The translations under genes and the position numbers were made by a program. Below are positions 1 to 8,300 of a DNA stretch of 15,922 nucleotides, in pieces. The notes beneath the pieces were generated by a model that had not been told where the DNA came from, ran no database searches, and was given only the letters and a program-made list of their open reading frames with translations. Source of the DNA: Bacteroidales bacterium (GTDB lineage: Bacteria; Bacteroidota; Bacteroidia; Bacteroidales; UBA7960); assembly GCA_007131895.1 (NCBI GenBank), contig SLPR01000367.1, positions 1 through 15,922 on the forward strand. The letters run 5' to 3'. Every line of letters begins with the position of its first letter. The first letter of the stretch is position 1.

Positions 1-1173
1 ATTGGATACACCCAGTCTCCTGACTTCAATCAAAGTCTCAGAGGTGTAAGAATAGACTCTTTGTTTCTTCCTGAAAACATCAATTCAAGGGGAGGAGTGA
101 AGATTGATGAACAATCCAACCCCAACGATTCTTATGATTCATCCAATGATCTGCTGGCATATTATGGGATGATCAATTTTCCTGTTGGAGCCAAAATTTC
201 TGTAGTGGGAGGAGTAAGGGTAGAAAACAACCACAGAATCATGAACAGTGCTACCACTGCAGGGCCGGTGAAAGTTGACAATGATGAAACCCATTTTTTG
301 CCCTCAGTTAATGTTACATGGAATCTCACAGAGAAGTTTCTCGTCAGAGGGGGCTACGGTAAAACCCTGAACAGATCCGAGTTCAGAGAGCAGGCACCTT
401 TTGGTTTTTTTGATTTCGACAACAACTGGGTGGTGAGTGGCAATCCTTTCCTGAAGACTTCAGAAATTGACAATTATGATCTGAGGCTGGAATACTATCC
501 TTCCATGTCGGAGGTGTTTTCGATTTCAGGATTTTACAAAAAAATGGACAACGCCATTGAACGCATTGTCCTTATCGGCGCAGGGTCTGGAGGTTCCAAA
601 ACTTTTTCTTTTGGAAATGCTGACAATGCTTACATCTGGGGTTCAGAAGCTGAAATTAAAAAAAGTCTCTCCGGGCTTACCTCCTCTGGTTTTGTAAACG
701 ATCTCTCTGTGTTTTTTAATGGTACTTTTCTTTACAGTGAGGTGGAAATTGGTTCCGGCAGTCGTTCGGAAGGAAGAGATACCGACCCCCGTCCTTTGCA
801 GGGACAATCGCCTTATATTGTAAATGCAGGATTGTTTTACAATAATATTGATGCCAACCTGGAAGTGAATGTGCTTTACAATATTATAGGAAAAAGACTT
901 TTTACAGGAGGGTTCACCGAACTCAACAGACCTGAAGTGTTGTCTTATCCGGACGTTTATGAAATGCCCAGAAATTATATTGATGTGACGGTATCCAAAA
1001 GACTTACCCGGAATCTCCTCCTGAGATTAAAAGTGGAAGATATTCTCAATCAATATGTGATTTACCTGCAGGATGCCAATCAGGATGGTGTATATGACAG
1101 AGAAAACGACCAGTTACTCAGAAAATACAAGCCGGGTGTTTCTGTCAAGGTAAGCCTGGGGTATAAGTTTTAA
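1..1173 (+). CDS. TonB-dependent outer-membrane receptor, C-terminal barrel part (5' end outside window)
   Basis: The reading frame is open from base 1, so the gene starts upstream and 390 C-terminal residues are visible. The TTG at 61 is an internal leucine codon, not a start. The visible part is the end of a TonB-dependent receptor beta-barrel: alternating amphipathic strands, the family-like stretch NPFLKTSEIDNYDLRLEYY followed by FSISGFYKKMDNAIE, and a last strand ending VSLGYKF with terminal Phe, as usual for BAM-inserted barrels. Such receptors import substrates across the outer membrane using TonB/ExbBD energy. The plug, TonB box and any carboxypeptidase-like N-terminal domain are not visible, so the substrate cannot be told. 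Just before the last strand is an acidic EF-hand-like loop, DANQDGVYDREND (1072-1110). A hairpin terminator follows 33 bp after the stop. The family call is firm; the substrate is unknown. Confidence 0.93.
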   Translation: MGYTQSPDFNQSLRGVRIDSLFLPENINSRGGVKIDEQSNPNDSYDSSNDLLAYYGMINFPVGAKISVVGGVRVENNHRIMNSATTAGPVKVDNDETHFLPSVNVTWNLTEKFLVRGGYGKTLNRSEFREQAPFGFFDFDNNWVVSGNPFLKTSEIDNYDLRLEYYPSMSEVFSISGFYKKMDNAIERIVLIGAGSGGSKTFSFGNADNAYIWGSEAEIKKSLSGLTSSGFVNDLSVFFNGTFLYSEVEIGSGSRSEGRDTDPRPLQGQSPYIVNAGLFYNNIDANLEVNVLYNIIGKRLFTGGFTELNRPEVLSYPDVYEMPRNYIDVTVSKRLTRNLLLRLKVEDILNQYVIYLQDANQDGVYDRENDQLLRKYKPGVSVKVSLGYKF

Positions 1174-1206
1174 TACAGCTGAGCTTTGATTCAGTTTTAA
1201 ATACTA

Positions 1207-1247
1207 CCACAAAAAAAAACCGGTCAAGGAGCCGGTTTTTTTTGTGG
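1207..1247. terminator. Hairpin terminator after the TonB receptor gene, probably bidirectional
   Basis: The arms are CCAC-A9-CCGG (1207-1223) and CCGG-T8-GTGG (1232-1247) around the loop TCAAGGAG. The GC core is followed by eight T on the + strand and, read on the - strand, by nine T. It can therefore end the receptor transcript and may also stop leftward transcripts from the TPR gene, which ends about 150 bp away beyond the inserted element. Confidence 0.88.
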
Positions 1248-1263
1248 GGTATGAAAACAATTC

Positions 1264-1405
1264 AATCATGAGTCTACTCCGAAAACTCGTTTTCGGTCAT
1301 TCGTGATAATTTAAATTTCTCTAATTTGCTGGTTATCAATATTATGATTTCGTGTGAATTGGTGAAATTTGTGGACAATTGACTTTTCGGAGTGGACTCA
1401 ATCAT
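1264..1405. mobile_element. MITE-like non-coding element, 130 bp, with terminal inverted repeats and 6-bp target duplication
   Basis: The element proper is 1270-1399. Its ends are inverted repeats, GAGTCTACTCCGAAAA (1270-1285) and TTTTCGGAGTGGACTC (1384-1399), complementary at 15 of 16 positions. Directly outside both ends is the same hexamer AATCAT (1264-1269 and 1400-1405), as expected for a target-site duplication. The interior is AT-rich and has no usable ORF. It holds a second hairpin next to the left end (CCGAAAAC 1279-1286 with GTTTTCGG 1289-1296) and the palindrome AATTTAAATT. Its inner phrases (ATTCGTGATAATTT, TTTCGTGTGAATTGGTGAAA) resemble dispersed AATTCGTG-type repeats that I recall from Bacteroidota genomes; that likeness is from memory. 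With no transposase it would need one in trans. The right end overlaps the last two bases of the TPR stop codon. Confidence 0.72.
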
Positions 1406-2150
1406 CCAGATCAAACTCTTCTATTTCGTCATCCTCGGTGCGATTTGCATCTTCGTCGACATCGTAATCGTCGCTTTCGTGGTCGGAATCAGAAGCATGT
1501 ATTTCTTGTTTGAAAATATCGGAGTTTATATTGCGTATCTTCTTAACTTCTTTTTCCGCGTCGGATTTTTTGCCCATCTCTATAAGTACTTCTGTCTTCA
1601 GCAGCAGCGCCATCATAGATTTGGGGTTGAATTTAAGGGCAATATTGGCAAACTCAAAGGCGGCCTTCTGTTCTTTATTGAAATAAGCTGCCAGCGCCTT
1701 TCCTACCCATGCCTCGTAGCACTTGTTATCGATATCAATACATTTCTCAAAGCATTGGGCTGCTCTTTTATAGTCTCTGGAAGCCAGAAACGTGCCTCCC
1801 AAATCGTAATATAAATCATGCCTGTCACCGGCCAGTTCAATGGCTTTTTCCAGATCATTTACAGCTTCTTCATAATTTTCATCTCCACCATGGCACAAAG
1901 CTCTTGTATGGTAAATCTTAAAATCATTGGGGTCCGATTCCTGCAAAGTGTCCAGCAATTCAATGGCCCGGCTGAATTTTTTTCTGCGCAGCAGGCAGGC
2001 TGCATGACCATACAATGCTTCATTGTAGCTGCTGTCATTTTCCGAAATGGATAAGAATATCCCTTCAGCCCCTTCAAAGTCTCGTTTTTCAAACTTTTTC
2101 CAGGCTTGTTCGATTGGTTTATTGGTTTCTGTATTAGCGGTTTTTGTCAT
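1398..2150 (-). CDS. Cytoplasmic TPR-repeat protein with strongly acidic C-terminal tail
   Basis: This is a 250-residue protein with no signal peptide or membrane segment. Residues about 12-213 form roughly six tandem tetratricopeptide repeats, recognisable from units such as YEEAVNDLEKAIELAG and YKRAAQCFEKCIDIDNKCYEAW. TPR arrays are helical scaffolds for protein binding and do not themselves predict a reaction. Residues about 220-250 are a low-complexity tail in which 18 of 31 residues are Asp or Glu; it should be disordered and could bind basic partners or metal ions. The ATG at 2148-2150 is the only good start; no Shine-Dalgarno site precedes it, which is normal in Bacteroidota. It is transcribed divergently from asnB. 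Its TGA stop (1398-1400) lies across the edge of the inserted MITE-like element: the TSD gives the T and the element end gives the GA. The specific function is not recognised. Confidence 0.88.
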   Translation of the reverse strand: MTKTANTETNKPIEQAWKKFEKRDFEGAEGIFLSISENDSSYNEALYGHAACLLRRKKFSRAIELLDTLQESDPNDFKIYHTRALCHGGDENYEEAVNDLEKAIELAGDRHDLYYDLGGTFLASRDYKRAAQCFEKCIDIDNKCYEAWVGKALAAYFNKEQKAAFEFANIALKFNPKSMMALLLKTEVLIEMGKKSDAEKEVKKIRNINSDIFKQEIHASDSDHESDDYDVDEDANRTEDDEIEEFDLDD

Positions 2151-2274
2151 AGGGCAAATTCAAACGGGTTGTTTTTTAACTGTGCGGCTAAATTATAAAA
2201 ACACAGCATTAAAAAAAACTTTTTTTCAGTTTTAAATATCGGCTTTTCTTACTTTTACACATAAAAGAACGAAT
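2151..2274. promoter_or_regulatory. Divergent intergenic region with weak promoter candidates for the TPR gene and asnB
   Basis: These 124 AT-rich bases separate two divergent starts, so they should hold both promoters. For asnB the best match to the Bacteroidota -7 box TAnnTTTG is TACTTTTA at 2250-2257, 17 bp before the ATG, which would give a very short leader. For the TPR gene the best is TAATTTAG on the - strand (2188-2195). Both are one base off the consensus and neither has a clear TTTG -33 box. No operator palindrome or riboswitch was seen. Confidence 0.3.
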
Positions 2275-4164
2275 ATGTGCGGAATACTGGGATTTATAAA
2301 CCCTGAAAATATTACTGAAATTAATGTTGCTTCTCTCCTTGAAAGACTCTCGCATCGTGGACCCGATGCCCGTGGCAGCTTCCGGGATCAGCATGCGTTG
2401 CTGGGGCATTTGAGGCTCAGTATTATAGATCTCAGTGATGAGGCCAATCAACCCATGCATTCCCATTGCGGAAGGTTTGTGATGGTATATAATGGAGAAA
2501 TATACAATTACAGGGAAATACAACAACAAATTGTTCAAAGAAATCCTGCTTTTGTTCCCCGCACCCATTCCGACAGTGAAATTATTCTTGAAGCTTTTGC
2601 CTTGTGGGGAGCCGATTTTGTAAACCGCCTCAACGGCATGTTTGCCATTGCCATTTGGGATAAAACCGATAAAAAGCTTTTTCTCTTTCGCGACCGCCTG
2701 GGGGTAAAACCCATTTACTATTACATGAAAAACGGGTTATTTGCCTTTGCTTCTGAGTTAAAGGTACTTACTCACGAACCGGTACTGAAAAAACATCTTA
2801 CCCGGGATAATACCGCCATCAACCAGTTTTTGCACCTGGGCTATATTCCCGCTCCCCATAGTGTTTTTACCGAAATCAAAAAGCTTCCTGCCGGGCACCG
2901 GGCTTTGCTTGACAAAGGGCATCTTTCATTACACCCATACTGGCGTGCTGAAGAGAAAATACAGTCATCCCATGCACTTTCTGATCCTGGGCAGGCATTA
3001 GATGAATTGAGAGAGTTGGTAGAATCATCGGTTCGGTACCGGTTAATTGCCGATGTGCCCTACGGAACTTTCCTGAGCGGGGGAGTCGATTCCAGCCTGG
3101 TTACCGCTGTGGCGCAAAGCCTGCACGATTCACCCATCAATACCTTTAGCATCGGCTTCTGGGATAAGGACTATGACGAATCGGGTTATGCAGCGAAAAT
3201 CGCCCGGCAACTGGGAACCAACCACCAATCCATGGTTGTCACCGAAAAAGATGCCCTGGAATGGATGCCCCGACTTACAGAAATTTATGACGAGCCTTAT
3301 GCCGATTCATCGGCCATTCCCACTTTACTTGTTTCGCAGATGGCGCGCCGTCATGTTACGGTTACCCTTTCGGGGGATGGGGGAGATGAGCTTTTTATGG
3401 GATATGGCGCATACTCCTGGGCCCAAAGACTGTCCAACCCATGGGTCAGAAGGCTAAAGAAACCTGCCTCTCTTCTTCTTCCCTTTGGTCCTATGAAGTA
3501 CCGCCGGGCTGCATCACTTTTTCATGACGTGCCTGATGCCATTCTCAAGAGCCATATTTTTTCGCAGGAACAATACCTGTTTTCCAGGAAAGAAGCCGGG
3601 AATTTTCTGCTGCCAGAATTTAACCGGGATTACCGGCTGGAGGAAAATTTCGATGGCCACCTGGCTCAGTTGGCTCCCGCTCAGCAGCAGGCCCTGTTCG
3701 ATCTCAAATACTACCTTCCCGATGACTTACTGGTGAAAGTGGACCGTGCAAGCATGCATTTCGCATTGGAAACCAGGGTGCCTTTGCTGGATTACCGCAT
3801 TGTGGAATGGGCCCTCAATCTCCATCCCGACTTGAAAATCCGCCAGGGGCAAAGCAAATGGCTTTTAAAAAAGTTGCTGCACCAATATGTGCCGGCAGCA
3901 TTGTTCGACCGACCCAAACGGGGCTTTGCCATTCCCCTGCAAAAATGGCTCAAAACCGATTTGCGTGATTTTGCCATGGATTACCTCAATGAACAGGCTG
4001 TTCGGAAAGCAGGAGTGCTGAATCCCAAAGCAGTAAACTCCCTGTTGAAGGCTTTTTATCAAAAAGACCAAAACTATCTCTACAACAAAGTTTGGCAATT
4101 GCTTGTGCTGCAGAAGTGGATGCAGGAAAATGATAGTCAGGGCCTGCTGAAAACTAACGATTAG
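2275..4164 (+). CDS. asnB: Asparagine synthase (glutamine-hydrolysing)
   Basis: AsnB makes asparagine from aspartate, glutamine and ATP, giving AMP and pyrophosphate, in the cytoplasm. The 629-residue protein starts MCGILGF, so removal of Met1 exposes Cys2, the glutaminase nucleophile; this fixes the start. In the N-terminal Ntn/GATase-II domain (about 2-210) the glutamine-binding residues are visible: Arg47 in RLSIIDLS, Asn73 and Glu75 in NGEIYN, and Asp100 in HSDSEI. The synthetase domain (about 240-600) has the pyrophosphate loop SGGVDSS at 268-274, SGDGGDE at 366-372, and the conserved stretch VDRASMHFALETRVPLLDYR. All key residues are present, so it should be active. It is longer than E. 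coli AsnB (554 residues) and near the length of the AsnB group of about 630 residues found in Bacillus and in polysaccharide clusters. A role in amidating another substrate cannot be excluded, but no glycan genes are beside it. It is probably monocistronic. Confidence 0.95.
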   Translation: MCGILGFINPENITEINVASLLERLSHRGPDARGSFRDQHALLGHLRLSIIDLSDEANQPMHSHCGRFVMVYNGEIYNYREIQQQIVQRNPAFVPRTHSDSEIILEAFALWGADFVNRLNGMFAIAIWDKTDKKLFLFRDRLGVKPIYYYMKNGLFAFASELKVLTHEPVLKKHLTRDNTAINQFLHLGYIPAPHSVFTEIKKLPAGHRALLDKGHLSLHPYWRAEEKIQSSHALSDPGQALDELRELVESSVRYRLIADVPYGTFLSGGVDSSLVTAVAQSLHDSPINTFSIGFWDKDYDESGYAAKIARQLGTNHQSMVVTEKDALEWMPRLTEIYDEPYADSSAIPTLLVSQMARRHVTVTLSGDGGDELFMGYGAYSWAQRLSNPWVRRLKKPASLLLPFGPMKYRRAASLFHDVPDAILKSHIFSQEQYLFSRKEAGNFLLPEFNRDYRLEENFDGHLAQLAPAQQQALFDLKYYLPDDLLVKVDRASMHFALETRVPLLDYRIVEWALNLHPDLKIRQGQSKWLLKKLLHQYVPAALFDRPKRGFAIPLQKWLKTDLRDFAMDYLNEQAVRKAGVLNPKAVNSLLKAFYQKDQNYLYNKVWQLLVLQKWMQENDSQGLLKTND

Positions 4165-4286
4165 GGAATGTAAAATTTTTCCGAAGAACGAGTTTAAACC
4201 CTTGCATTACAAATTTTGAAATTGCAGGTCAGAGAATCGGTTAACATTAAGTTGAGTGTTTTCCAGCAGCCCCTGGTTATATCCTG

Positions 4287-5330
4287 TTACCAATACATCT
4301 GTGCATCAGGACAAGGTATTGACCCTTGTCGTTTCGAAGGTGCACCCTGGTTAAACTGATAGATGATGGAAATTTCGTGTGCCCCGCCAGTAGAATTGAT
4401 CATGCGGCTGATGGTAAAATCATAGCTGTAACCTATGCGCATGTTGTTGGTTCTTAATCCTCCCATTAATACAAGTGCATCGTTATTGAATATGCCATGC
4501 ACATGGTTGTTGAAAAAGGGAATTCCCCTGTAAAGCAATCCTAATGAAATGGGATCGCGAGACCAGTATACACCGGCATCAAGCTGGTTAAATCTGCCCT
4601 GGTTTTTGTATATCATGGCCAGTGAAATGCTTTCCTGAACCTGCTGGGAGTAGCTCCCTCCAAAATAGTACCTGTAACCCCCAAAGAGAGAAAACTTCAT
4701 AGGAATTCTGCTTTCTTCCTGGGTCATGGACTGGTTGGGCTGCATCATATGGTCCACAGCAAGTCCGGCCCAAATGTTGCGACTGTAAGCCAGCATTGAG
4801 GAGGAGGCATCAAAATATCCTACTCTTTCCAGAGGATTTGGTACCATGGTAGTGGGAAGAATTTCATCAAGAGTAATCTGATCGCCAAAAGTATGGCGGT
4901 GAAAATCTACTGTACGCTGTGCATACATAAACTGCATGCCGGGTCTGAGGGTCCAGTTCTGGTCAATTTGAAAGTTGTAGGAATATACAAGTCCACCGTG
5001 GGTAGTTGCCAAACGACCGGTGCCTGCCTGATCGCGAAACATGAGGATTCCAACTCCGCTGCGATAGTTGTGGAAATAATGATCGAAGGAGAAGGCATAG
5101 GTTACAAAAGCCCCTGGTATTTGCGGCCATTGATTGCGATAGTTTAACACAAGTCGACTGCCATCGGTAGATCCGGCAAAGGAAGGTGCCAGGTAAAGCG
5201 GTGCCGCATAAAACTGCGAAAACTGGGGTGCCTGTGCCCGCAAACTGAAAGAGCCTGCGCACAAAAGCACGATGCATACCAGAACAGGTATGAACCCCTT
5301 TGTGCCGTAATTTGGTATTGCTCTTTTCAT
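4287..5330 (-). CDS. PorP/SprF-family T9SS outer-membrane protein
   Basis: This 347-residue protein has a signal peptide (positive start, hydrophobic core at about 13-30, cleavage near RAQA at 31-34). The mature start QFSQFYAAPLYLAPSFAG followed by NYRNQWP is the signature of the PorP/SprF family, and the rest is a string of amphipathic beta strands fitting an outer-membrane barrel. Family members are T9SS accessory proteins: PorP of Porphyromonas belongs to the core system, while SprF of Flavobacterium is encoded directly after the adhesin gene sprB and is needed for its export. Here the gene lies 49 bp downstream of a huge type B-CTD adhesin in the same direction, with no terminator between, so it is most likely the dedicated partner of that adhesin rather than the core PorP. 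The ATG at 5328-5330 is right for a full signal peptide. The family is certain; the partner assignment is inferred from position. Confidence 0.93.
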   Translation of the reverse strand: MKRAIPNYGTKGFIPVLVCIVLLCAGSFSLRAQAPQFSQFYAAPLYLAPSFAGSTDGSRLVLNYRNQWPQIPGAFVTYAFSFDHYFHNYRSGVGILMFRDQAGTGRLATTHGGLVYSYNFQIDQNWTLRPGMQFMYAQRTVDFHRHTFGDQITLDEILPTTMVPNPLERVGYFDASSSMLAYSRNIWAGLAVDHMMQPNQSMTQEESRIPMKFSLFGGYRYYFGGSYSQQVQESISLAMIYKNQGRFNQLDAGVYWSRDPISLGLLYRGIPFFNNHVHGIFNNDALVLMGGLRTNNMRIGYSYDFTISRMINSTGGAHEISIIYQFNQGAPSKRQGSIPCPDAQMYW

Positions 5331-5379
5331 GGGTATATATATTAGTTATTAATTTTTTTTTGTCCTGCTTCGATGCCGG

Positions 5380-8300
5380 TTAACGATACAATGTTACATC
5401 TCCTGCTTTTTCGATCTCCTTTCCGCTGTGGCAGGTGGCTTTTACCTTCCAGACGTAAACATCCATGGATGATAATCTGCCGCGGTAATAACCATCCCAG
5501 CCAATATTGATGTCAGTGCTTCTGAAAAGAAATTCACCCCACCGGTTGTAAATGACCAGCTGGTAATCCTTGATGCCCGTGTGAATGGGGTAAAAAACAT
5601 GGTTTGCCGGATCATTGACAATGTAAGTTCCGTCTCCCGGACCGCTGGTGTTGGGCGTAAAAGCATCCGGAAAAATAATCTGACATTCCTGTTCTGCTTT
5701 TACAGCGCTATCTTTGGTGATTTCGTCGTAGCATTGGGGAAATGTGTTGGTGGCTACTCTCAGCCGGATGTCATATTCTCCCGGTTGTTCGTATTTATGC
5801 TCCGGTTCAAAATCGTAATAAACACTGCCATCTCCCATGTGCCATTCATAATAAGCAGCCAGGCTCGAAAGATTGATCATTCTTACTGATTCATAGGGAA
5901 GTTGAACCTCTTCGGGAGATACCCTGAAGTTTGCCTTTGGCATTTCAAAAACAGTGATTTGCTGGTAGGTTGAATCAATGCCACCTTCACCGCTTACAAG
6001 AAGCTTAACCTGGTAAATGCCGGGCTCGTAAAATGTATGTACCGGATTTTCAAGATGAGAAAAATTGCCATCGTCGAAATCCCAGAAATATTCAAGTCCG
6101 TATTGAGAATCGTTCTTGAATTGAACCTCCATGGGTGGACATCCTTCAGCTGCCGGCTCGAAAACTACTTCAGGAAAAGGAGCGTGAACTACTACGGTCT
6201 GGCTAAGACTGTTATGACAATAATCATTCGCTGCTTTCAGGCTTACATTGTAGTACTTTGTCGCGTAATCTCCTTCAGGCCAGGTGTATTCATGTTCGAC
6301 GGTTTCCCAGTTGTCTGAATGAATAATGGTGCCATCTCCCATGTTCCACGTAAATTTCCAGTTTCCGGGGGCACTGAGATTGTTGGCCCTGATGCTTTTG
6401 CTGGGGTAAGTTTGTGCATAGGGATTGAGAAAAAAATCTGCCACCGGAACCGGAAATACTTTTGCCTGGCGAATAATACTGTCACGGCAACCATAAACAG
6501 ATTTCGCAAGCAGTTTGATGTCGTATGTTGTCTCCTGTGTTCCGGGGGTGAAAAAAGTATTATTCGGTTCGGTCAGTGCGGAAGAATTGCCATCATCAAA
6601 GTCCCAGCTATATTGATGGGCCCTTTCAGATTTATTGATAAACCCAAGAGGCAACGGGTTGCAGCCTTTCATTAAATCATTGTCGGCACTGAATCCGGCT
6701 ACCACTTCGGGGTAAACCTTTACCTGCTGGAAAGACTCCCGCCAGCAACCATATTCATTGATGGTTTTCAGGTTGAGCAGGTATTGCAAAGGTGTTTCCT
6801 GTAAGTTGGAGAATGTATGTTCAAATACAGGCTGGTGTTCATTGCTGCTTTGACCTCCAAGGTTCCATTCAAACTCATCACCTCCTACGGAAAGGTTCTC
6901 TATTTCTACAAGAAATGGCGAACATCCTTCATCCAGGTTTACCGAAAAGGCAGACATGGGTTTGGGGAATACAGTAATGGTTTGGCTGGTTTGTGCTTCA
7001 CAGCCATAAACAGATGAATTGAGAAGGCTGACAGTATAGTCCTTAATATTGGTGTAGCTTTCATTGGTGAAGAAGTATTCGGGGTTTTCATGCCCTGAGG
7101 TAGATCCCTCTCCAAAAGTCCAGTTGCGTGTATGCACTCCCAGGGATAAATTGTTGAAGCTAACCTCCAGAGGGTGACACCCTTCTGTAACGGCTTCAAA
7201 TTCTGCCGTAATTTCCGGGAAGACAGTTACCTGGCTGTAGGTAGAGTCGGTGCATCCGTATTGGTTTTCAATGGTAAGACCAATGGGGAAAACACCAATG
7301 CCCATATCGTGTGGCTGGTGAAAGGTGTGCTGAGCATTACCGGTTTGAGAGGAAACACTTCCATCTCCAAAAGACCAGCTGTATTCATGGGCCCCGAGGG
7401 AGGAATCGCTGAAAGTGACCGGCAGTGGCGAACATCCTTCAGTTACCAGTGGAGCGAAAACTGCTGCAGGTTTTGGAAATACAGTAACAGTGATTTGGGT
7501 TGAATCTTTGCAGCCAAACGAAGATTCTGCCCTCAGGCGGATGATAAAATCTTTGGTTTGGGTATGGCTGAAGTTCTCAAATGTATATGCCTGTGTTGTT
7601 TCCTGACTTGTTGAATGGTTGCCATCTCCAAAATTCCAGAAAAAGGGTGTTTCGGCAGATGCCCCCTGCGAAGTATTTTCTATTGCTATCTCCAGCGGAT
7701 GGCAGCCGCTTATGTCTGATAACGATATGCCAGCAGTAATCTCAGGATAGATTTGAACACTTTTTTCAATGGTATCCTTGCAGCCAAACTGATTTTCTGC
7801 AATCAGTCTGCTTGTGTAATTTGCAGATCCATTATGGTTGTTATAATAGGTGTGAGCAACATTTCCTGTGCTGGTGGTTTCGTTGGTTCCATCGCCGAAA
7901 TTCCAGTGATACAGATTGGCACCAACAGAATTGGAAGTAAAGTGCGCAAGCAGAGGGGCACATCCGTATGTGTCAGAAACAGAATAGGATGCCATGGGCT
8001 TTGGATGTACAGTAATTTCTTTTTCCATGGTATGTATGCATCCAAACTGTGATTCGGCTCGCAGTGATACCGTGTAGGTCTTGCTTTCCAGGTGGCTGGT
8101 GTTGGTGAAAATCCGTGATGGAGTTTGCTGGTGAGAAGTTCCACCGTCGCTGAAACTCCACAGGTAGCTGGTAGCTCCGGTAGAATTATTTTCAAAAGTC
8201 ACCTCCAGGGGATGGCATCCCGATGTAACCATTTCAAAGTCAGCCGCTATTTGCGGGTAAATGGTTATATTCCTTACAATGGAGTCACGGCAACCGTTGG

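Noticed and set aside
61..63. TTG as start of the TonB receptor
   Set aside because: The frame is open from base 1 and the product from 61 would lack plug, TonB box and signal peptide.
1279..1296. Hairpin CCGAAAAC/GTTTTCGG as a second terminator
   Set aside because: There is no T run after it on either strand and the stem is AT-rich; it is better explained as part of the inserted element.
1392..1814. 140-residue open frame on the + strand
   Set aside because: It lies fully opposite the TPR gene, begins inside the MITE-like element, has odd composition rich in Phe and Cys, and shows no recognisable motif.
2209..2568. 119-residue open frame on the - strand at the start of asnB
   Set aside because: It is antisense to the glutaminase domain, whose Cys2 start and glutamine-binding motifs are clear; the antisense frame has no motifs.
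4165..4286. Terminator between the convergent genes asnB and porP
   Set aside because: Only imperfect short AT-rich pairings were found (around 4204-4228) without a GC stem and T run, so no terminator is called.
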